Source: JACDBZ01 sp038233215 (GTDB lineage: Bacteria; Chloroflexota; Limnocylindria; QHBO01). Taken from it: a DNA stretch of 64,000 bases. Positions 16,525 to 24,341 of this stretch are shown piece after piece (positions within the stretch are counted from its first letter, which is position 1; the number at the start of each line of letters is the position of its first letter). A program made the translations under genes and the position numbers. The notes under the pieces are model-generated. The model had not been told where the DNA came from. It ran no database searches and saw only the letters and a program-made list of their open reading frames with translations. The stretch spans positions 1 through 64,000 of the forward strand of contig JBBSML010000012.1 in the NCBI GenBank assembly GCA_038233215.1, in the 5' to 3' direction.

Positions 16525-17460
16525 TTGATTCTCAGCCATCCCGAACTCTCCGTCCTCATCGTCAATTACAACTCCACGAACTTGTTGCGGAAATGCTTGG
16601 CTTCGCTCACTGCCAGCACCATCGCGGACCGTCTCGAGGTGATCGTGGTGGACAACGCTTCCGCAGACTTCGACGCGCCGGCCATCGGGATGGAGTTTCC
16701 ATGGGCGCGCCTGCTGCCGCAGACGACGAACACGACATGGACCGGCGGCAACAACATCGCTTTCGATGTATCTTCCGCGCCCCTGGTCCTCCTGCTTAAC
16801 CCGGACACTGAGGTGGAGCCCGAAGCGCTCGAACGAGCGGTTCAGCATCTTCGGGACGACGCTTCGCTCGTCGGTTTGGGAGCGATCCTCATCGGACCAG
16901 ACGGCAACCTCCAGCACTACTACCGACGGCTCCCGACCGTCCTCGATCTCCCGATCATTTTGTTCGAACCGATCTTCCGCCGCACTAAGCGCGGAAAGCA
17001 CTACCTCATGCTCGACGAGGCATTTGATCGTCCAACAGTGGTGCCCCAACCGCCGGGGGCGTTTCTCCTCTTTCGGCGAGCCGCAGCCCGTTATCCGCTG
17101 CTAGATCCCCAGTACTTCAACTTTGTCAGTGATCTTGACCTATGTCGCGATCTCAACCGGTCTGGGCAGTTGGTAGTCTTCCCGGATGTCCGGACGTATC
17201 ACGTGCGCGCGAATGCAGGCGTCGGATCAAAGAACCCTCGGACCCGTCTCACACTGGCCCACGACTTCGGATATGGCGTCCGTTACTACTTCAACAAGTT
17301 CGCATCGCCGCCCGAACGCCTTCTTGCTAGTTTGGCCGTAATCGTCTATTGGGGTACGCGAATGGCTCGTCTTGCGATTCGCCGACCAGCGATCGCAAGC
17401 GCTGCGGCCATGCAACTTTTTCGCGCGATCCGCGACGAGCCGCCGTCTTACCGATCCTGA
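16525..17460 (+). CDS. GT2 glycosyltransferase, rhamnosyltransferase-like
   Basis: The 311-residue enzyme has LSVLIVNYNSTNLLRKCLAS at the N-terminus, VIVVDNAS, GGNNIAFDVSSAPLVLLLNP with the donor-site Asp after it, and a late FNFVSDLDLCRDLNRSGQ in the acceptor-base position. It resembles WbbL-type enzymes and its divergent neighbour, but is not a close copy. The TTG start at 16525 is inferred because the conserved strand begins eight residues later. It faces the opposite way to the 15562 gene, with only 27 bp between the assigned starts. Confidence 0.83.
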   Translation: MILSHPELSVLIVNYNSTNLLRKCLASLTASTIADRLEVIVVDNASADFDAPAIGMEFPWARLLPQTTNTTWTGGNNIAFDVSSAPLVLLLNPDTEVEPEALERAVQHLRDDASLVGLGAILIGPDGNLQHYYRRLPTVLDLPIILFEPIFRRTKRGKHYLMLDEAFDRPTVVPQPPGAFLLFRRAAARYPLLDPQYFNFVSDLDLCRDLNRSGQLVVFPDVRTYHVRANAGVGSKNPRTRLTLAHDFGYGVRYYFNKFASPPERLLASLAVIVYWGTRMARLAIRRPAIASAAAMQLFRAIRDEPPSYRS

Positions 17461-17466
17461 TCGGTA
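17449..17466. terminator. Short palindrome across the stop codon of the GT2 gene
   Basis: TACCGATC, a CT spacer and GATCGGTA form a near-continuous stem over the TGA at 17458-17460. There is no T-run, so it may be a weak or bidirectional terminator for the convergent genes, or chance. Confidence 0.3.
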
Positions 17467-17622
17467 CATAGTTGACCGCCCGATCGGCAACATGGCTGCG
17501 GGCGGCAAAATCAAGGAGCGCGGCAACTCCGCCAACGCCATCGAACTTGCCGTGGCGGAGCCGGCCAACACCTGCCGGTGCCTTCATACAAGGTGCCTGG
17601 AACGATGCACCCACTACCTTGC

Positions 17623-18288
17623 TCACTTCCCCGGCCGCACCAAGACAAACCATTCCGCGGCTAACCACTCGTCGCTGATCCCCCTAGTGGCACGACCCAA
17701 GACTGACCGTAGGTGACCCAGCACAGTGCTTTGTGGGTAGCCCCATCGCTCAGGCTTCCACCCCGCCTGTTCAAGAAGCTCACGTAGATTAGACCTGGTG
17801 AAAAAGCGGATGTGAGTCGAATCGAATGTGCCTGACGCTTCGGGCCGAAATCCGGCACCGACGGCGATCCGTGCGAGAGCCCTGACGTTTCGAATGTTCG
17901 GAATTGAGATCAGTAGGCTCCCTTGTGGCTCAACGACTAATTGCCGAAGCGCCGCTAGCACCGACCCAGGATCAAGGAGGTGCTCCAGGACATCGGCACA
18001 AATGATCAAGTCGAATGGACCGGCAACGTCGGCAATTACACCCTCGACTGTAGCCCTGTGCACCTCATCGAAGCGCTGCGCCGCAAGTTCGCTGCTCTCT
18101 TCGTCCGGCTCGATACCGACGATCGTGGCGGCACCACGGGCGCGCAGCCATGGAGCGTTGGCTCCAGCTCCGCATCCCACCTCCAGGACAGACGCGTACT
18201 CAGTTCCACCCATCCAATCAAGAAGATCCAGTCTCGGTGTCCCGTAGTACTCAGTCCTACTTTTATCAGTGGGTGGAGCATCCCTCAC
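17623..18288 (-). CDS. SAM-dependent methyltransferase
   Basis: The 221-residue class I methyltransferase has motif I VLEVGCGAGANAPWL near residue 34, the acidic GIEPDEESSELA, DLIICADVLEHLLDPG and LLISIPNIRNV. The last elements match Methyltransf_23-type enzymes common in glycan clusters. HIRFFTRSNLRELLEQAGW near residue 155 is also typical. It overlaps the flippase gene upstream by ATGA, so it probably modifies the same glycan that the flippase exports. Confidence 0.85.
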   Translation of the reverse strand: MRDAPPTDKSRTEYYGTPRLDLLDWMGGTEYASVLEVGCGAGANAPWLRARGAATIVGIEPDEESSELAAQRFDEVHRATVEGVIADVAGPFDLIICADVLEHLLDPGSVLAALRQLVVEPQGSLLISIPNIRNVRALARIAVGAGFRPEASGTFDSTHIRFFTRSNLRELLEQAGWKPERWGYPQSTVLGHLRSVLGRATRGISDEWLAAEWFVLVRPGK

Positions 18289-19784
18289 AATTCACCTCCG
18301 CGATGTAACGCGTACAACCGCGGCCACGCGACAGCTCCAGATGCAATAGCCGCAAGCCCGAACCAAACGGATGTGACAATCGGATCGAGGCCAGACGCCA
18401 AGAGCAGCGACGATGCGGCAGCGATGGCGAGAGTTACTATCTGCAGCCGGCCCGGCCCGGTAGGGACATGTGGACGGACGAGGAGCCAGACACCTACGTA
18501 ATAGATCGCCTGGGACATTGCATATCCGATCCCTGCTCCAGCCAAACCTAATGCTTCCACCGCAATGATTGTCCCCGCGATGAGGGTCGAGCCTCCGATG
18601 AGTTCAGCGGAGAAATACGAGAACCCGCGGCCGCGTGCTAGTAATCCGAACACGAGGACCCACGCTGGTAGACGGACGAGATCTCCGATGAGCTGCCATT
18701 TGAGCACCTCGTATGCCGGAACGAATTCCGGCGAGTACAGCAACTCCATCAAGAAAGGTCCTGTCGCCAATATCATGAGGATGACTGGAATGCCAAGTCC
18801 CATGACTAGACGCATGCGGCGTTCGACCAAAGTCGCCAGCTTGAGCGGGCTGGAGGCCGCGGAGACGCGCGGTAGATAGTCCTGCATCATCATCGAAAGA
18901 AAGACCGTGAGATATCCGATCGAGATGGCCGACGCGGCGCGATAGTGGCCCACGTCTAAGGTGCTCAACATGTTGAGCACAACGATGGGAATGAGAAGTT
19001 GAGCCCCTATCCCAGCCAGCTGACTTCCTTGGATAGGGAGACCTATCCAAAAGAGATGTGCGGCCTCGGGAATAACGTTCGACCCCGACTCTCGCGGCAG
19101 CGCATGACCTCTCGAGAGTGCGATCCGCGATAGCGTTATCTGTACTGCGGCGGTGACGAGTAGCGCAGGCGCCAATCCAGCCCCACCAAAGATGGCGACA
19201 AGCGACACTCCTAATGCCGCTGCAGCCACGGATGTTCCTATATTGATTCCGGCGACGGTTCGGATCCGGTGAAGACCGGTCAGCACGGCAATCTGCACGC
19301 CACCCGCCACGGTCAGCAGAAGCGCCGGCGCCAGGACAACCGGCACGAAACTCTGCTCGACGGATCCTAGAAGGAGAACCGCGATGGGTTCTCGAAAGAC
19401 AACGAGCCCTGCGGCTCCAATAGCGCCGCCCCCAAGCCCGACCAGAAGTCCAGCGCGCTCGACACTGGAAGGACCTCCCTTGCCGTGCGACGCAGCGCTT
19501 GCTGTGGCCCGGATTACGCTCGTCCCGAGGCCGACGCTGGCTAGGATGACACCGAGGTTCAGAAGGGACTGCATCAATGCCAACAGGCCCACGCCATTTG
19601 CGCCGATGAGGAGCGCGAGCGCCTTCGCAGCAATCACACTCAGTGCGAGTGTCACGACTGATCCGAAACCTACGATAGCCGTCACTCGTAGAGGAGCCAT
19701 GGAGGCGTCAGATTGGCTAAGCTCTTCCGCCTCCCTTGACACCAGCGCACGATAGCGCAGTCGTATCTGCTTGCACCTGTCCAT
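18285..19784 (-). CDS. Wzx-type polysaccharide flippase (MOP superfamily)
   Basis: This 499-residue polytopic protein has about 13-14 hydrophobic segments. Its early part (VVTLALSVIAAKALALLIG, then GLLALMQSLLNLGVILASVG) is typical of O-antigen/teichoic-acid flippases of the MOP fold. LFWIGLPIQGSQLAGIGAQ in the middle supports this. It would move an undecaprenyl-linked glycan to the outer face of the membrane. ATG 19784 gives a 28-residue polar extension. The ATG at 19700 (MAPLRVTA) is an equally good start just before helix 1. Confidence 0.82.
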   Translation of the reverse strand: MDRCKQIRLRYRALVSREAEELSQSDASMAPLRVTAIVGFGSVVTLALSVIAAKALALLIGANGVGLLALMQSLLNLGVILASVGLGTSVIRATASAASHGKGGPSSVERAGLLVGLGGGAIGAAGLVVFREPIAVLLLGSVEQSFVPVVLAPALLLTVAGGVQIAVLTGLHRIRTVAGINIGTSVAAAALGVSLVAIFGGAGLAPALLVTAAVQITLSRIALSRGHALPRESGSNVIPEAAHLFWIGLPIQGSQLAGIGAQLLIPIVVLNMLSTLDVGHYRAASAISIGYLTVFLSMMMQDYLPRVSAASSPLKLATLVERRMRLVMGLGIPVILMILATGPFLMELLYSPEFVPAYEVLKWQLIGDLVRLPAWVLVFGLLARGRGFSYFSAELIGGSTLIAGTIIAVEALGLAGAGIGYAMSQAIYYVGVWLLVRPHVPTGPGRLQIVTLAIAAASSLLLASGLDPIVTSVWFGLAAIASGAVAWPRLYALHRGGEL

Positions 19785-19863
19785 TCAGGCCACTGCGGAC
19801 CGGTAGTGCTGCTAGAACAGCTACCGCCGGTCTAGCCTGCTGCCCCATGACTCTGAGGCACCC

Positions 19864-21039
19864 GTGAGCTCAGCCGAGCAGGAAATCATCCCCTTCCACC
19901 GCCCCTCCATTGGCGACCGCGAGATCGCGGCCGCCGTGGAGGTGCTCGAGTCCGGCTGGCTCACTACCGGATCGAAGGCGCATGCGCTGGAGGCGGCGAT
20001 CGCGAAGCGCATCGGCGTGACGCATGCGCTGGCGGTGAACAGCGCAACCGCGGCGCTGCATCTGGCGCTCGACGCCTGGGGTATCGGTCCCGGCGACGAG
20101 GTCGTCATCCCCACCACCACCTTCACCTCGTGCGGCGAAGTGTGCGCCTACCTGGGCGCGCGGGTCGTGCTGGCCGACGTCGGCGAGGACGCGCTCCTGG
20201 GTCCGGCCCAGCTCGAAGCCGTCGTGACCGATGCGACCCGCGTCGTCATGCCGGTCCACTTCGCGGGGCAGGCCGTCGATGTCGCGGCGCTGCGTGGGAT
20301 CGCCCCGAACGTTCGCTTCCTGGAGGACGCCGCGCACGCCCTGCCGGCCGACGTCCGGGGTGTGCCAACCGGGCGGCTCGGGGATGCCGCCGCCTTCAGC
20401 TTCTATGCCACCAAGACGATGACCACCGGCGGCGAGGGCGGCATGCTCGTGACCGATGACGACGCCGTCGCCGAGCGCGCCCGCCTCATGCGCCTGCATG
20501 GCATCAGCGCCGACGCCTGGAACCGGTACGGCGCCGGCGGCACATGGGCATACGAGGTCGTAGAGGCCGGCTACAAGTACAACCTGACGGATCTCGCTGC
20601 GGCTATCGGCCTCGTGCAGCTGGAGCGACTGGATGAGCTGGCCGATGCGCGCGCCGCCATCGCCGCTCGCTACGACGGTGCCTTCGCGGAATCGGCGCTG
20701 CTCGACCCGCCACCGCGCCGAGACGGTGACCGGCACGCGTGGCATCTCTACGTCCTTCGCCTCAACCTGGATGCGCTGACCATCGATCGCGCGAAGGTGA
20801 TCGAGCGGCTGTCGGAGGCAGGCATCGGCGCAGCGGTCCACTTCATCCCGCTGCACCTGCATCCGCACTACCAGCAGCGCTACGGCTACACGCCCGGCGA
20901 CTTCCCTGTGGCCGAGGACATCTTCGAGCGCTCCATCTCCTTGCCAATCTGGCCGGGCATGACCGAAGCCCAGGTGGAGCGCGTCGCCGCGACGCTCCTC
21001 GAGATCTGCGAGGCTGCACGCCGCCCCGCCGAGGTCTGA
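19864..21039 (+). CDS. DegT/DnrJ/EryC1/StrS-family sugar aminotransferase
   Basis: The 391-residue PLP enzyme has HRPSIGDREIAAAVEVLESG at the N-terminus, PTTTFTSCGEV, VRFLEDAAHALPADV with the PLP-binding Asp, and FSFYATKTMTTGGEGGM with the Schiff-base Lys. It should transaminate an NDP-4-keto sugar. The dehydratase domain of the gene at 21831 could supply such a substrate, which would make a PglE/PglF-like pair. A VapBC module sits between the two. The GTG start at 19864 opens MSSAEQEIIPFHRP and lacks a clear leader RBS. Confidence 0.9.
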   Translation: MSSAEQEIIPFHRPSIGDREIAAAVEVLESGWLTTGSKAHALEAAIAKRIGVTHALAVNSATAALHLALDAWGIGPGDEVVIPTTTFTSCGEVCAYLGARVVLADVGEDALLGPAQLEAVVTDATRVVMPVHFAGQAVDVAALRGIAPNVRFLEDAAHALPADVRGVPTGRLGDAAAFSFYATKTMTTGGEGGMLVTDDDAVAERARLMRLHGISADAWNRYGAGGTWAYEVVEAGYKYNLTDLAAAIGLVQLERLDELADARAAIAARYDGAFAESALLDPPPRRDGDRHAWHLYVLRLNLDALTIDRAKVIERLSEAGIGAAVHFIPLHLHPHYQQRYGYTPGDFPVAEDIFERSISLPIWPGMTEAQVERVAATLLEICEAARRPAEV

Positions 21040-21064
21040 CCAGCACGGACACTCAAACTTTCAC

Positions 21065-21088
21065 GCATCATGATGCTACAATGCGTGC
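21065..21088 (+). promoter_or_regulatory. Probable operator and leaderless promoter of the second vapBC
   Basis: The perfect palindrome GCATCATGATGC (21065-21076) is followed at once by TACAAT (21077-21082), a good -10. The ATG at 21089 is six bases further on, so the transcript is predicted to be leaderless or nearly so. No clear -35 hexamer was found. Confidence 0.5.
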
Positions 21089-21319
21089 ATGCGCACGACA
21101 GTGACCCTAGACGAGGATGTCGCGGCTGCGGTGAAGCGACTCCGGCGAGAGGACGGGCTTGGCGTCAGCGAGGCGCTGAACCAGATCGCTCGGGCTGGGC
21201 TTGCCCACAAGGAAGCGCGAACGCCGTTCAGGCAGCGCACTGTCAAGATGGGCCTCCTGGTGGACGTTTCCAATGTCGCGGAAGCCATCGACCTGGCCGA
21301 AGGTGCCAGCCATCGCTGA
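21089..21319 (+). CDS. vapB: VapB-like ribbon-helix-helix antitoxin
   Basis: The 76-residue protein starts RTTVTLDEDVAAAVKRLRRE, a typical ribbon strand plus helix. GVSEALNQIARAGLA forms the second helix. The C-terminal region (VDVSNVAEAIDLAEG) would wrap the toxin. Its stop overlaps the toxin start as TGATG. This pair is unrelated at sequence level to the vapBC at 1013, but its toxin matches the VapC relic at 851. Confidence 0.85.
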   Translation: MRTTVTLDEDVAAAVKRLRREDGLGVSEALNQIARAGLAHKEARTPFRQRTVKMGLLVDVSNVAEAIDLAEGASHR

Positions 21320-21747
21320 TGCTGATCGATGTCAATCTGCTGCTCTATGCGGCGTACGCAGAGACGCCAGAGCACGAGTTGACTCGGGCATGGCTTCAGG
21401 AGCAGTTAAACGGACAGAGACGCGTCGGCCTGCCCTGGGAGTCCCTGGTCGGCTTCGTTCGACTCGCCACGAATCCACGCGTGTCGCCAAGGGCACTCCG
21501 ACCAGCTGAGGCGTGGGCATTCGTCGAGGACTGGTTGGCGGCGCCGGTCGTGTGGGTCCCCACCCCGACGGATGAGCACGCGCAGGTGCTCGGGGGCCTC
21601 ATCGCGAAGCACAGGATTACCGGCAAGCTCGTGCCCGATGCGCACCTGGTGGCGCTGGCGATGGAGCATGGCCTCGTCGTGTACTCGGCCGACTCTGACT
21701 TCGCGCGATTCCCGGAGATCCGCTGGGTCAATCCGCTCGCTGCGTAG
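21319..21747 (+). CDS. vapC: VapC-like PIN-domain ribonuclease toxin
   Basis: The 142-residue PIN protein retains the acidic residues: Asp in LIDVNLLLYA, Glu in PWESLVGFVRLATN, Asp in KLVPDAHLVALAM and Asp in VVYSADSDFARF. It belongs to the VapC branch with an H-E-L-T segment after the first helix. It is coupled to vapB by the TGATG overlap. It interrupts a polysaccharide gene order, so the module may stabilise the locus or simply be an insertion. Confidence 0.88.
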   Translation: MLIDVNLLLYAAYAETPEHELTRAWLQEQLNGQRRVGLPWESLVGFVRLATNPRVSPRALRPAEAWAFVEDWLAAPVVWVPTPTDEHAQVLGGLIAKHRITGKLVPDAHLVALAMEHGLVVYSADSDFARFPEIRWVNPLAA

Positions 21748-21830
21748 ACCGGGTTTGCGACAAACCCGGTAGTACTGTTGACCCGCGGCACCGGCCGATT
21801 CAGCCTACCTCCCACCATGATTGGCGAAAC

Positions 21831-24341
21831 GTGAAGCTTTGGCAGGCCGCCGTCAAGCGGCTGATTGACGTCGTCCTCGGCGCGTTCGGGCTCGTCGTCC
21901 TGATCCCGGTCATGGCACTCGTGGTCGTGGCGGTTGCGGTCGATTCAACGGGTCCGGTCGTCTACGGCGCGCGGCGCGTTGGCCGGCACAGGCGCGAGTT
22001 CACGATGTGGAAATTCCGTTCCATGGCCCGTGGCGCAGACAGGGTCGGTCCGGCGGTGACCGGTGCCTACGACTTCCGCGTGACGCGCGTCGGCGCCTTT
22101 TTGCGGCGAACAAAGTTGGATGAGCTTCCGCAGCTGGTGAACGTGCTGGTGGGCCAGATGTCGCTGGTGGGCCCGCGTCCTGAAGCGCCGGTCTATGTCG
22201 AGCGCTGGACGACCGAGGAACGCGAGATCCTTGCCTTCCGACCGGGCATCACCGGACCGACGCAGATCGCCTATATCGACGAAGAGGAGCGCCTCGCCGG
22301 CGATCCGAACGCGGTGTACGAGTCCGAGCTGATGCATGTCAAGCTCGCGGTGGACCTCGACTACGTGCGCCGCTTCAGCCTGCGTGGTGACCTCGGGATC
22401 ATGTGGAAGACGCTCGTCGGCATCCTGTCGGCCGGCGAACGCCGCACGAACCGGCCGCGTCGCCGCTACACCCTGGACGAGCGACTGCGCAGTGCCCGCC
22501 TGGGGCCCATCCTGCTCGACGCCTTCCTGGCGGCCATGGCAGCGGCCCTGGCGGTGGGCCTGCGCATCGATCGCAACAACATCTTCGCCGCGGTTGCCAC
22601 GTACTGGGTCCTCATCCCCCTGGCGGCCATTGTCCGGCCCGCGGGGTTCCTGATCGCCGGCGCGTACATGCGGGTCTGGCGGTATCCGACCGTCTCCGAT
22701 GCAGCGCTGATCGTTGGCTCCTTGGCCGCCGGCTCGCTGATCATGACCATCCTCATCTTCGTCGTCATGCAACCGTGGGCATTCGCCGGTTCGGTTGGCT
22801 TCCCGCGCAGCGCGCTCATCATCGAGTTCCTGGTCTCGTTCATCGTGCTCGGCGGAATCCGTTTCGCCTCTCGCATTCGCCAGGAAGGCATTGAGGAGGG
22901 GATGCCGCCGGCGAGCGCCGGGCCGCCCCGGCCGGTCTTGATCTATGGTGCCGGTGAGGCGGGAGCGCTGTTGGTTCGCGAGATGCGGCGCAACCGGTCG
23001 CTCCGACTTGAGCCGGTCGCCTTCCTTGACGACGATCCGGCGAAGCGCGGACAACGTATCTACGGGGTCGAGGTCGTAGGCGGCGCGAAAGATCTGCCGC
23101 TCGTGGCAGCCGAGCGCGAGGTGGCCGAGGTGATCGTCGCCATGCCCCGCATCGGCGGCGACCTGCTTCGCCAGATCGTTGCCCTCGCGGAGGCCGCGGG
23201 CGTTGCCGTGCGCACCCTCCCCGCCGTCGACGAGCTGCTCGACGAAACCGTGTCTGTGAACCGAGTGCGGCCGGTCCGCGTCGAGGACCTGCTCAGACGG
23301 GAACCAATCGCCATCCCTGAAGGACCGATGCGTTCCCTCGTCGAGGGACGAACCGTCCTGGTCACCGGCGCGGGCGGCAGCATCGGCTCCGAACTTTGCC
23401 GCCAGATCGCGTCGCTCGGCGCTCGCCGAATCGTGCTGTTCGAGCGAGCCGAGACCCCGCTCTTCTACGTCGACGAGGAGACCCGCCGGCGGTTCCCAGG
23501 CGTTGAAGTTGTTGCTGTCGTCGGCGACGTGACCGACGAGGGATCCGTGTCACGCTGCTTTGAGCGTGAGCAGCCGCAGGTCGTCTTCCATGCCGCCGCC
23601 CAGAAGCACGTGCCCCTCTCGGAGGCCAACGTCGCCGCGACGGTCTGGACCAACGTTCGAGGGACACGCCTAGTCGCGCAAGCGGCCGTTGATATCGGCG
23701 TCGAGGCATTCATCTTCATCAGCACCGACAAGGCGGTCGATCCGTCGTCGATCATGGGCGCCACAAAGCGCATCGGCGAAGAGCTGGTGCGGACCGCAGG
23801 CGCGTCGGCCGTCGGGCGGTTCGTGGTCGTTCGCTTCGGCAACGTGATGGGGTCACAGGGATCGGTCCTCGAACTCTTCCGGCAGCAGATCGCCGATGGT
23901 GGCCCGGTGACGATCACGCACCCGGACATGACGCGGTACTTCATGACGATCCCCGAAGCGGTTCGCCTGATCCTGCACGCTGGCGCCGTTGGGCGTCCCG
24001 GCGACGTCCACGTCCTGAACATGGGGCAGCCGATCCGGATCGTCGACCTGGCGAGCGACCTCATCCGTCTTTCGTCACCGGCGGGGTCTCGCGACATTGC
24101 CATCGTCTTCACCGGCCTTCGTCCTGGCGAGAAGCTGGAAGAGACATTGTTCGGGACGGATGAGGAAGCGCTCGAGACGGATTCGCCGTTCCTGCTGGTG
24201 GCGCGCCTTGGTGACGAAGGGCCCCTTGGCTCAACGAACCAATTGGCGGCGCGCCTCGAAGCACTGGCTGGCGAAGGACGGGATGCCGAGTTGCGCGACC
24301 AGCTAGGCGGGACCGCCGCAACGAGCGCCGCCCGAGGATGA
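21831..24341 (+). CDS. Fused phosphoglycosyltransferase (PglC/WcaJ-like) and NDP-sugar 4,6-dehydratase (PglF/CapD-like)
   Basis: The protein has 836 residues. Residues 1-205 are a monotopic sugar-1-phosphate transferase: a membrane hairpin (LIDVVLGAFGLVVLIPVMAL), FTMWKFRSM, and TKLDELPQLVNVL with the DE catalytic dyad followed by SLVGPRPE. Residues about 220-300 hold four helices. Residues about 365-460 are a first Rossmann unit (LIYGAGEAGALLV). Residues about 510-800 are the dehydratase, with VLVTGAGGSIGSEL, HAAAQKHVPLSE and STDKAVDPSSIMGATKR, where Met replaces the usual Tyr as in this family. One chain could make a keto-sugar nucleotide and load a sugar phosphate on undecaprenyl phosphate. 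Confidence 0.88.
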   Translation: MKLWQAAVKRLIDVVLGAFGLVVLIPVMALVVVAVAVDSTGPVVYGARRVGRHRREFTMWKFRSMARGADRVGPAVTGAYDFRVTRVGAFLRRTKLDELPQLVNVLVGQMSLVGPRPEAPVYVERWTTEEREILAFRPGITGPTQIAYIDEEERLAGDPNAVYESELMHVKLAVDLDYVRRFSLRGDLGIMWKTLVGILSAGERRTNRPRRRYTLDERLRSARLGPILLDAFLAAMAAALAVGLRIDRNNIFAAVATYWVLIPLAAIVRPAGFLIAGAYMRVWRYPTVSDAALIVGSLAAGSLIMTILIFVVMQPWAFAGSVGFPRSALIIEFLVSFIVLGGIRFASRIRQEGIEEGMPPASAGPPRPVLIYGAGEAGALLVREMRRNRSLRLEPVAFLDDDPAKRGQRIYGVEVVGGAKDLPLVAAEREVAEVIVAMPRIGGDLLRQIVALAEAAGVAVRTLPAVDELLDETVSVNRVRPVRVEDLLRREPIAIPEGPMRSLVEGRTVLVTGAGGSIGSELCRQIASLGARRIVLFERAETPLFYVDEETRRRFPGVEVVAVVGDVTDEGSVSRCFEREQPQVVFHAAAQKHVPLSEANVAATVWTNVRGTRLVAQAAVDIGVEAFIFISTDKAVDPSSIMGATKRIGEELVRTAGASAVGRFVVVRFGNVMGSQGSVLELFRQQIADGGPVTITHPDMTRYFMTIPEAVRLILHAGAVGRPGDVHVLNMGQPIRIVDLASDLIRLSSPAGSRDIAIVFTGLRPGEKLEETLFGTDEEALETDSPFLLVARLGDEGPLGSTNQLAARLEALAGEGRDAELRDQLGGTAATSAARG

